From positions 1-64,000 of the forward strand of contig PAKU01000009.1 in assembly GCA_002706265.1 (NCBI GenBank): a DNA stretch of 64,000 nucleotides, given 5' to 3'. Below, in pieces: positions 37,175 through 45,355 of the stretch. The notes below the pieces were generated by a model. It did not search any database, was not told the origin of the DNA, and saw only the letters and a list, made by a program, of their open reading frames with translations. Position numbers and translations under genes: made by a program. This stretch comes from Polycyclovorans sp. (GTDB taxonomy: Bacteria; Pseudomonadota; Gammaproteobacteria; Nevskiales; Nevskiaceae). Position 1 is the first letter of the stretch, and every line of letters starts with the position of its first letter.

Positions 37175-38299
37175 TCAGCCCGTCTCGCCAATTGCCGCCA
37201 ACGCGGGCTGGTACGGCAGCCCCAGGCCCTGGGCCACCGCAGGGTGGGTGATGGCGCCGCGATGCACGTTCAGCCCGGCGCGCAGGTGGGCATCGGCGTG
37301 CAGCGCCTGTCGGTAACCCTGGTTTGCCAGCCGCAGCAGGTAGGGCAGGGTGGCGTTGGTCAGCGCCAGCGTGCTGGTGCGCGCCACGGCCCCGGGAATG
37401 TTGGCGACGCAGTAATGCACGATGCCCTCTTCCACATAGGTGGGGTTTTGGTGGGTGGTGGCGCGTGAGGTTTCGAAGCAGCCGCCCTGGTCGATGGCGA
37501 CATCGACCACCACCGAGCCCTCACGCATCTGCCCGAGCATCGCGCGGCTGACCAGCTTGGGCGCGGCCGCCCCCGGCAGCAGCACCGCCCCAATCACCAG
37601 ATCGGCGTGGCAGACGCTGTGCTCCAGGGCCTCGCGGGTGGCGTAGACGGTCTTCAGGCGGCCGTCGAACAGGGTGTCCAGTTCGTTGAGGCGGCGCGGC
37701 GCGGTGTCCAGAATAGTGACCGAGGCGCCCATGCCCACGGCGATGCGCGCCGCGTTGTAGCCGACCACGCCGCCGCCGATGACCGCCACCTCGGCGGGCG
37801 CCACCCCCGGCACGCCGCCGAGCAGAATGCCGGCGCCGCCCTGGGCTTTTTCCAGTGCATGGGCGCCGGCCTGCACCGACAGCCGGCCCGCAACCTCGCT
37901 CATCGGCGTCAACAGCGGCAGGCCGCCTTGCGGGCTGGTCACGGTTTCGTAGGCGATGGCCACGCAGTCTGCCGCCAGCAGGCCGCGCGCCTGCACCGGG
38001 TCGGGCGCCAGATGCAGATAGGTGAACAGCACCTGCCCCGGCCGCAGCATCGCGCACTCGGCGGGCTGGGGCTCCTTGACCTTGACGATCAATTCGGCGC
38101 GGGCGAACACGGAGGCCGCGTCGGGCGCGATTCGGGCGCCAGCCTGCTCATAGGCCGAGTCGGCGATGCCACTGCCGACGCCCGCGCCGGTCTCGATCAG
38201 CACCTCGTGGTGGTGGGCGACCAGCTCGCGTACGCCGGCCGGCGTCAGCCCGACGCGGTATTCGTGGTTCTTGATCTCCCGGGGAACGCCGATGCGCAT
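37175..38299 (-). CDS. ald: Alanine dehydrogenase
   Basis: The 374-residue NAD-dependent enzyme interconverts L-alanine and pyruvate plus ammonia. Visible signatures are [20 protein letters not shown] at the start, [18 protein letters not shown], the Rossmann [18 protein letters not shown] and the C-terminal [17 protein letters not shown]. The length fits the family. The ATG at 38299 is chosen over an in-frame start 11 codons upstream because [10 protein letters not shown] is the conserved N-terminus. It is convergent with flhB and transcribed singly. Confidence 0.93.
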   Translation of the reverse strand: MRIGVPREIKNHEYRVGLTPAGVRELVAHHHEVLIETGAGVGSGIADSAYEQAGARIAPDAASVFARAELIVKVKEPQPAECAMLRPGQVLFTYLHLAPDPVQARGLLAADCVAIAYETVTSPQGGLPLLTPMSEVAGRLSVQAGAHALEKAQGGAGILLGGVPGVAPAEVAVIGGGVVGYNAARIAVGMGASVTILDTAPRRLNELDTLFDGRLKTVYATREALEHSVCHADLVIGAVLLPGAAAPKLVSRAMLGQMREGSVVVDVAIDQGGCFETSRATTHQNPTYVEEGIVHYCVANIPGAVARTSTLALTNATLPYLLRLANQGYRQALHADAHLRAGLNVHRGAITHPAVAQGLGLPYQPALAAIGETG

Positions 38300-38510
38300 G
38301 GCCCTGTCCGTTGATGGGTGAGCCGTGAGCATGTCACCGTTCGGCGCAAGGCCGCGTTAACGATTGCACGTGCAGGCGCTTGGGCGCCGGGGCCGCGACA
38401 TCGGTCCGGTCCCAGGCACCGTGTCGGGGTTAAAGTGGCGCGGCGGGCGGGGCGGCCGGTGTGCGCCGCGGCTGCTGTCGTCAAAACCAATCGCCATTGC
38501 ATGGAGCCTT

Positions 38511-39467
38511 ATGAGCGCAATTTTATTGACGCCCACCTGGTCGGGCGACCGCGACCACTTCGCGTTGCTGCGCCAGACCCTGGCCCGTTCGGGCCTTGCC
38601 GATGTGCCGCATCAGGTGGTGGTGCAGACCGAAGACGAGGCGGCGTTCCGGCCCTTCGTGGAGGGCGCCGTGTCGCTGCAGACCACGGCCGAGGTTCTGC
38701 CCGGGCCCATCGAGGCAAGGCGCCAACAGGCACGACGCCACAGCGCCCGACTTGGCGTCTGGGGCACCCGCATGGCGGGCAGTCTGGCCTTGCGGGCGGG
38801 GGGATTTCCCCAGTGGACCCGCTACACCGGCTGGCATGTCCAGCAGATCAGCAAGCTGGCGGCTGCGGCGGCCAGCCCCGTCGACACCGTGGTGGTGGTC
38901 GACTGCGACGTGGCCGTGTTGCCCGGTGCCGGCCTTGCCGACTTTGTCGACGCCCAGGGCCGCATCGTCTGCCTGCATCGTCAGGCACCCGCTTCGGCCA
39001 TGGGCACCAAGCAGCGGCGCTGGTGCACCCAGGCGCACGCCCTGCTGCAGCAGCCCATGCCCAGCTCGGGCCTGCTCGACACCTCGTTCGACACGCCGTT
39101 CGTTTTTCATGCGCCCACGGTGCGGCGCTTCTTCGCGTATCTGGAACAACGCCACGACCAGCCGTGGTGGCAGGTGCTGCTGTCGCAACCGGTGCGACGC
39201 TGGTCGGAGTTCGCCAGCTATCGGTTGTTCCTGCGCCACCACGTGCCCGCCGAGCAGGTGCAGTGGCGCATCACCGACCGGCTCATCCAGCCCATCTACA
39301 ACGAACCGACGCCCGCTGCGGTGGCGCAGCGCTTCAGTGAGCTGATGGCCGTGCCGGGCACGCACTACACCACGATTCATACGCAGTCCGGCGGCAAACG
39401 GCTGTGGGGCGCCGACGCCTATGCGCCGCTGCTGCTGGCGCAGCTGGACGCGGCGCGCGGCGCTTGA
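38511..39467 (+). CDS. DUF6492-like glycosyltransferase-fold protein
   Basis: The 318-residue protein begins ILLTPTWSGDRDHFALLRQTL and has the strand VDTVVVVDCDVAVLP (about 120-135), whose Asp-Cys-Asp resembles the DxD metal site of GT-A glycosyltransferases. No signal peptide or membrane helix is visible. The ATG at 38511 is supported by the conserved opening; the upstream open frame is low-complexity. It probably transfers a sugar in surface polysaccharide synthesis, but donor and acceptor are unknown. It converges with the DNA ligase gene. Confidence 0.6.
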   Translation: MSAILLTPTWSGDRDHFALLRQTLARSGLADVPHQVVVQTEDEAAFRPFVEGAVSLQTTAEVLPGPIEARRQQARRHSARLGVWGTRMAGSLALRAGGFPQWTRYTGWHVQQISKLAAAAASPVDTVVVVDCDVAVLPGAGLADFVDAQGRIVCLHRQAPASAMGTKQRRWCTQAHALLQQPMPSSGLLDTSFDTPFVFHAPTVRRFFAYLEQRHDQPWWQVLLSQPVRRWSEFASYRLFLRHHVPAEQVQWRITDRLIQPIYNEPTPAAVAQRFSELMAVPGTHYTTIHTQSGGKRLWGADAYAPLLLAQLDAARGA

Positions 39468-39486
39468 ATCCGAAGCAGCCGGCCGG

Positions 39487-40338
39487 CTATTCCGGCGGCG
39501 TCCAGCCCTCGCGCACCCGCAGGAAACGCGCGAATCGGGGAATGCCCTTGTCGGTGAGGCCGTTGTAGCGATACGTGACCCAGGTGCCGACCGGCGGCGG
39601 ATCGGCACGCTGGGCGTCGCTGAAACCGCTGCCGAGGGCGAAGCGGATGCCCTCGGGGGTCTCGACCTCGAGCGCGCCCATCTGGCCGGTGTATTTGCCC
39701 CGGCCGGGCCGGTAGCCAATGACCCGCGCTTCGGCATCATCGTGAGGCTTGAGCTTGAGCAGGTCATCGCTGCGGCCGGCGCGGTAGCGGGCCTGGCCGT
39801 GGTGCAGCATCAGCCCTTCGCCGCCCCCACGGACGACCGCGTCCAGGTGCTGCATGAGTTTAGCTTCGTCGGCCACCCGAAACTGGCGCACCGGCTGCAA
39901 CCACGGCAGGTTCAGCGGTGCCAGCAGCGCGCGCATGGCCTGCACCCGCGCATCGAACGGGCCGCCATGTTCGGGCAGGTCAAACACCCTGAACTGAACG
40001 TCGCGCCAGTCGGCATCGTCCGGCGGGTGGCGCCGGACGATGCCCGACACCCGCTCGAAGTCGCCGCGCCCGGTCCACAGTTCCCCGTCCATAGGCACCC
40101 GCGGCCAGCCTGCGGTGTACCAGTCGGGCGGGGTGATGACATGCCCGCCACGCGTCCAGAGCTGCGCGCCATCCCAGCGGCCGCGCACGCCGTCCAGCTT
40201 TTCACTGACCCAGTACTCGGCAACGCGCAGGCCGGGCGCGTACACCTTCGCGTTCATCACCGCAGGCGGCTGCGGCGGGGCCTCGGCAAAGCCAACCGCC
40301 GCGTGCAGCAACGCGAGCGATAGCAGCAGTCGCAACAT
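39487..40338 (-). CDS. Exported ATP-dependent DNA ligase (LigE-like)
   Basis: The 283-residue protein has a signal peptide (LLLSLALLHAAVGFAEA). A minimal ATP-dependent ligase follows: nucleotidyl-transferase motif I SEKLDGVRG, with the AMP-accepting Lys at about residue 47. Motif III-like DGELWTGRG, motif IV GGGEGLMLH and motif V LLKLKPHDDAEARVIGY follow, then a small OB domain with GALEVETPEG. This arrangement matches the periplasmic Lig E group of small bacterial ligases. It probably seals nicks in extracytoplasmic DNA, for example in biofilm or uptake. The ATG at 40338 precedes the signal peptide. It borders the integron remnant. Confidence 0.8.
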   Translation of the reverse strand: MLRLLLSLALLHAAVGFAEAPPQPPAVMNAKVYAPGLRVAEYWVSEKLDGVRGRWDGAQLWTRGGHVITPPDWYTAGWPRVPMDGELWTGRGDFERVSGIVRRHPPDDADWRDVQFRVFDLPEHGGPFDARVQAMRALLAPLNLPWLQPVRQFRVADEAKLMQHLDAVVRGGGEGLMLHHGQARYRAGRSDDLLKLKPHDDAEARVIGYRPGRGKYTGQMGALEVETPEGIRFALGSGFSDAQRADPPPVGTWVTYRYNGLTDKGIPRFARFLRVREGWTPPE

Positions 40339-40459
40339 GAACAAGGGTGACACCTGATTGTTCACACCATTTCTCCGAATCATCCCCTTTCTCTTTTGGC
40401 GGACGCCCCCGGCGCGCGGATCTGATTGGCCGTTGCATGCGCCGCTCCAGCTTTGGCAA

Positions 40460-40810
40460 TTAATTGTCAGCCATCAGTGGCCGAGCCATACTTTGACTTC
40501 TGAGTCGTGCGTGTTCCCGATCTGCACACCCGGCGAAAGGGATAAGAACGGTGCAGCGTCCTCCACGCGATGCAGTAAAGGGTGCATTTTCCTTGGCCAC
40601 TTCCTCGCGTTTTCTTAATTCAACGGCAGGCCCCTCAACCGCAGTTACCAAGGCGGCGAACAAGCAGATTGCCCAAGGAGCAATAAAATTGACCGTCCTA
40701 AAATCGAGGTTGATTGGTCCTATTGGGCTTTGAAGCCATTTACATCCCGGGAAAAAACGAACTAGATCCTTGTCTCCAAGGTTTGAAGGTGGTTCTATGT
40801 CGGTTCGCAA
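40460..40810 (-). CDS. Hypothetical protein, possible third cassette gene
   Basis: A frame of about 116 codons from a TTG at 40810 (open further into the attC at 40836-40912) has lower GC than its surroundings. It contains one hydrophobic stretch, FIAPWAICLFAALVTAV, followed by a charged helix AVELRKREEVAKEN. No recognised domain or good ribosome-binding site. Position directly after an attC-like site, on the cassette strand, suggests the third cassette gene. I see no clear attC after it. It may be non-functional. Confidence 0.3.
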   Translation of the reverse strand: MRTDIEPPSNLGDKDLVRFFPGCKWLQSPIGPINLDFRTVNFIAPWAICLFAALVTAVEGPAVELRKREEVAKENAPFTASRGGRCTVLIPFAGCADREHARLRSQSMARPLMADN

Positions 40811-40835
40811 CGCGCGCTCTTGATTGCTCTGATGT

Positions 40836-40912
40836 CTTAGATAAGCAGCGCGTGTAAGCGCGTCCGGTGGAGGCCCCACCGGGGCGAAACGTACTTGAGC
40901 GGCTTGTTAGAA
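40836..40912 (-). other. attC-like recombination site of cassette 2
   Basis: Read on the minus strand, the site starts two bases after the cassette-gene stop with TTCTAAC (R''-like, consensus RYYYAAC), followed by AAGCCGCTCAAG. The terminal hairpin has CCGGTGG and CCACCGG arms (40876-40882 and 40864-40870) with a five-base loop. It closes with an imperfect complement GCGCTGCTT. The far R' box is degenerate (no clear GTTRRRY). Size about 77 bases, within the attC range. Confidence 0.6.
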
Positions 40913-40913
40913 G

Positions 40914-41678
40914 TCATACTCGAAGTTTTCGACAAAACTGGATAGCCTCTGGGCAGTGCACCAGTTCAGCACCATGCAGATCTCTGCTAGCCTCCCATAA
41001 AAATCGAAACTCATTCTGATTCGCATAGCGAAGCGGTTTCACAAAGTATTTGGCGGAAGTTATCATCTTGGCAGTTTCATCAGAAATACTGAATCGATCA
41101 ATTTCTCGCGCGCTGGATCCGATTATTGCCTTAATTGGACTGTATTCGCACATGGCATAAAGTGAGCTACTGGATCCAACGCTTTTCTGGATGGCCTTTG
41201 CAAACCCATATGGGTCATCGATTATGAAGCCGCTGTCGTAGCCGAACGAATCACTTAGTGTCACGTTTTCTGTTGCAGAAGTGGCGCAAAAAACGTAGTT
41301 TTCAAATCCCGACCCGTAGTTTCCTGCAACGAAGCCCCAGTCCGCTTTAGCGATCGCCGTAACTATTCCTTCTTGCTTATCACCGACTTCGGCATGGTCG
41401 TACGACGCATAGTAATTGAATGACCCTAGCTGCAATGTTCCATTGCGAAAGAAATGATCTACATGGCAACTTTTGGCCAGCTTGATGATGGGTCGTTCCG
41501 GCAGCTCCATTAATCTTATCTGAGTTTCCGCAACTGGCTCAATTCTCTCGAAAGTCTCCAGAACGGATTGACTGTGGAAATCAGATAGGAGCCACCTCAG
41601 AAGCAGCTCCTGTTGTTCAGTGTTTAGCGCCCCCTCTCTCCAAAGGTGCTTGTATAGGCGAAATGTTCCTGGCGGCAT
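40914..41678 (-). CDS. Uncharacterised integron-cassette protein
   Basis: The 254-residue soluble protein is of unrecognised family. The segment IIKLAKSCHVDHFFRNGTLQ, then LGSFNYYASYDHAEVGDKQEG, recalls the opening of DUF2971-like or ART-like cassette and defence proteins, in which an early lysine-strand-helix precedes a GD-x-x-EG element. The C-terminus has NQNEFRFLWEASRD. The resemblance is weak. Low GC and AT-rich codons differ from neighbours. The stop sits two bases before the attC R'' box and the start is about 45 bases past the previous attC, as in integron cassettes. Confidence 0.6.
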   Translation of the reverse strand: MPPGTFRLYKHLWREGALNTEQQELLLRWLLSDFHSQSVLETFERIEPVAETQIRLMELPERPIIKLAKSCHVDHFFRNGTLQLGSFNYYASYDHAEVGDKQEGIVTAIAKADWGFVAGNYGSGFENYVFCATSATENVTLSDSFGYDSGFIIDDPYGFAKAIQKSVGSSSSLYAMCEYSPIKAIIGSSAREIDRFSISDETAKMITSAKYFVKPLRYANQNEFRFLWEASRDLHGAELVHCPEAIQFCRKLRV

Positions 41679-41724
41679 TCGAGTTCTATGTCTCTGCTGT
41701 GCCCTAAGGTTAGGTCACTTAAAT

Positions 41725-41800
41725 GCTAATGCCTAAGCTGACCCGACCCCGCGCATTAGCGAAGTGGAGGCGTGGGGTCGGGTGCAGCGCCTTGTTGGGT
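41725..41800 (-). other. attC recombination site of cassette 1
   Basis: On the minus strand the R'' box is ACCCAAC (41794-41800), an exact match to RYYYAAC, followed by AAGGCGCTGC. A long stem is formed by 41774-41788 and 41737-41750 (CACCCGACCCC type arms) with a single unpaired base, the extrahelical base expected in attC. The distal side carries CAGCTTAGGC and ATTAGCA, a degenerate R' box. The site is about 76 bases with a 23-base terminal loop. The cassette 1 reading frame ends inside it. Confidence 0.75.
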
Positions 41801-42274
41801 GGCGCGGAGCCTGCTGCTGATGTCCGTGACCCTTGGATCATTGAGTACGCTACGCCGAAAGTGAAAAAGTTGCCCATTACTGTGCTTGGAAAAATGTCCT
41901 AACTCGGCGACGACCTCAATGGGAATTAGGCCGGCATATGAAACAGAGAATGTAGGCGAGTAAATAACCGCTGCCAAGACATCGAAGGGGCGTGATGCGA
42001 GATTGCGCATGATGCCGAGTTGCACCGATTTGTTGTGTTCAGTTGGGCGCCGACCCTTGATCTGGTAGCGAACCCCTGCCGCATCTGTTGCGTCATGGCC
42101 TGCGGCAGATTGGGCAAGGATGCTGAGGCCGAGAGCGCGAGCAACTAGAAATTCCGTGCAGTCTGCGATGGGATTGTTTGAGCTACGGACGATGCCGCGT
42201 GACCGTAGCTCCTCCATGAGGCTGGCATAGGCCAGAAGTAACTCCCCGTCTTTTAGATCGCTCCAGTCCTTCAC
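41756..42274 (-). CDS. Integron-cassette protein, DUF6998-like, possible nuclease fold
   Basis: The 172-residue protein starts with a GTG at 42274, next to the presumed attI/cassette junction. It has ELRSRGIVRSSNNPIADCTE, FLVARALGLSIL and the segment DATDAAGVRYQIKGRRP. The Glu, Asp and Gln-x-Lys spacing resembles a PD-(D/E)xK nuclease core, and the sequence resembles DUF6998 proteins. Both assignments are by eye. The final 14 residues (TQQGAAPDPTPPLR) are encoded by the attC itself. Low GC relative to the chromosome. A role in defence or DNA transactions is conjecture. Confidence 0.55.
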   Translation of the reverse strand: MKDWSDLKDGELLLAYASLMEELRSRGIVRSSNNPIADCTEFLVARALGLSILAQSAAGHDATDAAGVRYQIKGRRPTEHNKSVQLGIMRNLASRPFDVLAAVIYSPTFSVSYAGLIPIEVVAELGHFSKHSNGQLFHFRRSVLNDPRVTDISSRLRATQQGAAPDPTPPLR

Positions 42275-42276
42275 AT

Positions 42277-42379
42277 AGCCAACCGACTAGATTTAGCCCG
42301 CTTGCGGCCGTAATAATTCGGCGGCGTAACGCCGAATCGACACACGCAAGTTTCTGATTCAGCGTGGTTATGAAAAGTC
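42277..42379. promoter_or_regulatory. Probable attI region and divergent leader of the integron
   Basis: The stretch lies between the 5' ends of the broken integrase gene (plus) and the first cassette (minus). GTTGGCT on the minus strand (42277-42283) matches the GTTRRRY crossover box at six of seven positions, a few bases before the cassette start codon. A perfect hairpin ATTCGGCG/CGCCGAAT lies at 42316-42337. The layout is that of attI plus cassette promoter. Confidence 0.5.
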
Positions 42380-42653
42380 ATGACTGCCGAAATGCTTCCG
42401 GTGACGATCGCCGTCGTGACCAAGCCAAAGCTGCACGATCAGGTCAGTGTTGCAGTACGCGTTGGGGGCTACACCTTGCGCACTGAGCAAGCCTATGTGG
42501 CGTAGTGCCGCAGATTTATTCTGTTTCATGGCAAGCAGGCCTGAGGCAGTTTGGGCATTCTTGTCACACTTGGCGACTGATCGCAATGTAATGCCGGTCA
42601 ACGCAGAATCAGGCCAAGGCTGCGGTGCATTTATCCGGTGCCTGAGCGGGTGA
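42380..42653 (+). pseudogene. intI: Integron integrase pseudogene (intI), N-terminal remnant
   Basis: From the ATG at 42380 the frame reads through PKLHDQVSVAVRVGGYTLR and TEQAYVA to a TAG replacing the usual Trp, then continues CRRFILFHGK. After a frame change and short deletion comes EAVWAFLSHLATDRNV (42554-42591 region). In a third frame comes STQNQAKAA (about 42598-42625). These are the consecutive N-terminal SAM-like blocks of integron integrases (HYSxRTExAYVxWIRRFI, AFLSHLA, STQNQA). The catalytic domain with the Arg-His-Arg-Tyr residues is not found downstream. The gene is therefore dead: at least one nonsense change, two or more frameshifts and a 3' truncation. Confidence 0.8.
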
Positions 42654-42944
42654 GACGTGAGTGGGTGCCCGTCGCGGTATGCGGTCGTTGCCGGCTGCTG
42701 AAGCGAGCCGCGTCGGGTTGGTCCCCTCGCTGATTCTGCCGTTGGTCGGTGGTTCGGCTTCGGGCACAGGCGGCGCCTGATACGGCGGTCGCAGCATGGG
42801 CATACGGCTTCGACAGGCGTGCGTCCCCCATTTCACGCGGCCCGCGCAGGGTAAAGTGCGGCCGTCGGCCGACGCTGGCAGTGCCCATCCGGGCGTGCAG
42901 CCTTTAGCATTCGGCCCCTACGCCGCCACCCCCTGCAATCGCCC
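42654..42944. other. Non-coding stretch after the integrase remnant
   Basis: About 290 bases with no supported gene. GC content rises back to the chromosomal level. I looked for the missing integrase catalytic motifs in all plus frames and found none. No terminator or ribosome-binding site is obvious before the next gene. Confidence 0.4.
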
Positions 42945-44972
42945 ATGTCCCTTCTGCTCTGGCTTGCCGTGTTTTCTGCCATTTGTCTGCCGGGCGCCGT
43001 GGTGCTGGCCTGGGCGCGGCACCGGGGCTGGCCGCCGTGGACCAGCTTGGCGACCGGCATTGCCATGGTCTGCACGGTGCTGTTCACGGTGGAGCACGCG
43101 GTGGGGCTAGGCAATTTGCGGGCGCTGGGCGGTCTGCTGTTATTGGCCAGCGCCGGGCTGGCCGTGGGCGGGGCGCGACAAGGCTGGTTTGATCGCGGGC
43201 TGTTGCTGATCAGCCTGCCGTTCTTCGCGGCGGTGGCGGTCGGGCTGCTGTGGCGCGGCAGTTATCCCAGCCTGTTTCCCAGCGCCGAGCGCTTGACCGA
43301 CCTGTACTTCATCGTCAATTACCTTGAGGGCACGCAACTGCCGCCGGTGGATCACTGGATGCCGCCGTACGCCTTCGATTTTTACTACGCGCTGCAGCAT
43401 TACGGCGCGGCGCTGATGGCGCGGCTGTTCGGGCTGAGCCCGGGCGGGGCCTACAACGTGGCCTTCGTGCTGCTGATGGCGCTGACGCCGGTGCTGACCT
43501 GGGAGCTGGCGCGGCGCCAGGGGCTGGCGCGGGGCTATGCGGTGTTGCTGCTGGCGGTGCTGATGGTGGGCGGCACGGGCGCCAGTGTCTGGACGCGGCT
43601 GGTGGCCACCAACACCGAGGCCAAGGCCGACAACGTGAATGTGTACGACCGCATGGCCGGCTCGGCGCGCTTCATCGGCAACTACGACCAGCGCATCAAC
43701 ACGCCGCTGGGGCTGCGGCTGTTCGGCCACACCATCACCGAGGGCCGCGAGTGGCAGGAGCTGCCGCTGGAAACCTTTGGTTATCAGTTCTACATCGGTG
43801 ATTACCACCCGCCGATCTCGGGGTACTTCTTGCTGGCGCTGGCGCTGTCATTGATGTGGGCGGCGCAGTCGGAGGCGCGCAAGACCGGTACGCGACTGGC
43901 GCTGGCCGGGCTGGCGGCGGCCACCGTGCCGCTGACGATTGCCGCGCACGCCTGGATCTTTCCGTTGCACGCGGTCATGGTCGGGGTCTGGGGGCTGACC
44001 CAGGCCGGCATCGCCTGGCGTGGGGGTGACCGGGCGCTGGCCGGACACTGGGTGATGGCGCTGGTGCTTGGCGGATTGGCGGTGATGGTGCTGCTGTTGC
44101 CGTTTCTGGCCGGATTCTCCAGCCGCAGCCTCAGCACCCCGGTGGCCTGGGTGACCGCGCAGCAGCACACGCCGCTGGTGTCATTTCTGGCGCTGATGAT
44201 GCCCATTCTGGTGGTGCTGGGCCTGTCGGCCTTTGCGCCCAGGCACCTGCGCAGCTTCGTCTGGCCGGTGGCGGCGGTGCTGGGGCTGGCGCTGGTCGCC
44301 TCCGAGTTCATCTACATCGACGACCTGTCTGGCGGGCGCCACGAACGCACCAACACCACCATGAAGTGGTGGGGCTGGATCTGGGTGGGCACGCTGATCG
44401 CCGTCGCGCCGGCGGTGATGATGAGCCCGAAGCGCTGGGTGCGCGGCGTCAGCGCCGCAGCGCTGGCACTGACGCTGTTCTACGTGATCGACATCGTCAA
44501 GTTCATCAGCAACACCACCCAGCCCGACCTGATGCAGCTGCACGGGGATGGCATTTACCGGCGTGATGCCGGCGGCCCGGCGATCATCGATGCGCTGAAA
44601 GTGGCGCCGCGCGGCGTGGTGCTGGAGCGGGTCGCCAAGTACGCCTATGACGACGGCACGGCCTACAGCATGCTGGCCGGGCAGCCGGTGTTTCTGGGCT
44701 GGCCGCTGCATGAAGTGACCTGGCGCGGGCAGTTGCCGGAGATCTGGTCGCGGCACAAGGCCATGGGCGAAATCTTTGAGGGCACCCACGCCGATCCGGT
44801 GCCGTACCTGCTGGCGCACGACGTGCGCTACATCGTCTGGAGCTGGCGCGAAGCCCACCACAAACCCGAGGCGCGCGAGGTGCTGGACCGGCAGTTGGCC
44901 TCGCACTATCAATGGCGTGAACTGGCGCGCTGGGGCGACCGGCCGCTGGGCCTCTGGACGCGCCGCGAGTGA
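42945..44972 (+). CDS. DUF2298-like GT-C membrane protein
   Basis: The 675-residue protein has about twelve predicted membrane helices and two extracytoplasmic segments. The stretch DHWMPPYAFDFYYALQHYGAALMARL (about 137-162, cited here as DHWMPPYAFDFYY and LQHYGAALM) resembles the Tyr-rich signature of DUF2298 membrane proteins. These are GT-C-type glycosyltransferases using polyprenyl-linked sugars. A soluble C-terminal part (about 530-675) faces the periplasm. No clear ribosome-binding site precedes the ATG at 42945. The stop overlaps the GtrA gene, and a GtrB-type transferase follows, so the three probably add sugars to a surface molecule. Confidence 0.6.
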   Translation: MSLLLWLAVFSAICLPGAVVLAWARHRGWPPWTSLATGIAMVCTVLFTVEHAVGLGNLRALGGLLLLASAGLAVGGARQGWFDRGLLLISLPFFAAVAVGLLWRGSYPSLFPSAERLTDLYFIVNYLEGTQLPPVDHWMPPYAFDFYYALQHYGAALMARLFGLSPGGAYNVAFVLLMALTPVLTWELARRQGLARGYAVLLLAVLMVGGTGASVWTRLVATNTEAKADNVNVYDRMAGSARFIGNYDQRINTPLGLRLFGHTITEGREWQELPLETFGYQFYIGDYHPPISGYFLLALALSLMWAAQSEARKTGTRLALAGLAAATVPLTIAAHAWIFPLHAVMVGVWGLTQAGIAWRGGDRALAGHWVMALVLGGLAVMVLLLPFLAGFSSRSLSTPVAWVTAQQHTPLVSFLALMMPILVVLGLSAFAPRHLRSFVWPVAAVLGLALVASEFIYIDDLSGGRHERTNTTMKWWGWIWVGTLIAVAPAVMMSPKRWVRGVSAAALALTLFYVIDIVKFISNTTQPDLMQLHGDGIYRRDAGGPAIIDALKVAPRGVVLERVAKYAYDDGTAYSMLAGQPVFLGWPLHEVTWRGQLPEIWSRHKAMGEIFEGTHADPVPYLLAHDVRYIVWSWREAHHKPEAREVLDRQLASHYQWRELARWGDRPLGLWTRRE

Positions 44973-45355
44973 AGGCTCTGGGCGGGTTTCTGTCGGTAGG
45001 GCTGGTCTCGACGGCGCTGCACTATGCGGTGATGACCGTGGCCATCGAAGCGCTGGGGGCGCCGGTGGTGCTGGCCGCCGCGACCGGTTTTCTGGCCGGC
45101 GCGGCACTCAACTACATGCTCAACCGGCGTTTCAGCTTCGCCAGCCAGCGGCCGCACCGGCAGGGCCTGCCGCGGTTTGCGCTGATGGTGTCGGTCGGTG
45201 TGCTGCTCAACAGCCTGCTGCTGGCTTTGGGGCTGCACCTGGGGCTGCATTACCTGCCCGCGCAGGTCGTCGCCACCGGGGGGGTGATGGGCTTCAACTT
45301 CGCCTGCATGAAATACTGGGTCTTCAACTCCACTCCACCGGAACGCCGTGGCTGA
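44969..45355 (+). CDS. GtrA-family membrane protein (polyprenyl-sugar flippase)
   Basis: The 128-residue protein uses a GTG overlapping the previous stop. Four membrane helices and the GtrA signature are visible: FLSVGLVSTALHYAVM, AGAALNYMLNRRFSF and MGFNFACMKYWVF. GtrA proteins move undecaprenyl-phosphate-glucose across the inner membrane. The last bases overlap the GtrB-type gene. Confidence 0.85.
   Translation: MKALGGFLSVGLVSTALHYAVMTVAIEALGAPVVLAAATGFLAGAALNYMLNRRFSFASQRPHRQGLPRFALMVSVGVLLNSLLLALGLHLGLHYLPAQVVATGGVMGFNFACMKYWVFNSTPPERRG

Noticed and set aside
42368-42601. 77-codon minus-strand frame
   Set aside because: It is antisense to the integrase remnant, whose three-frame match explains the sequence better.
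42654-42944. Possible remainder of the integrase gene
   Set aside because: No catalytic Arg, His-x-x-Arg or Tyr motif blocks could be found in any plus frame.
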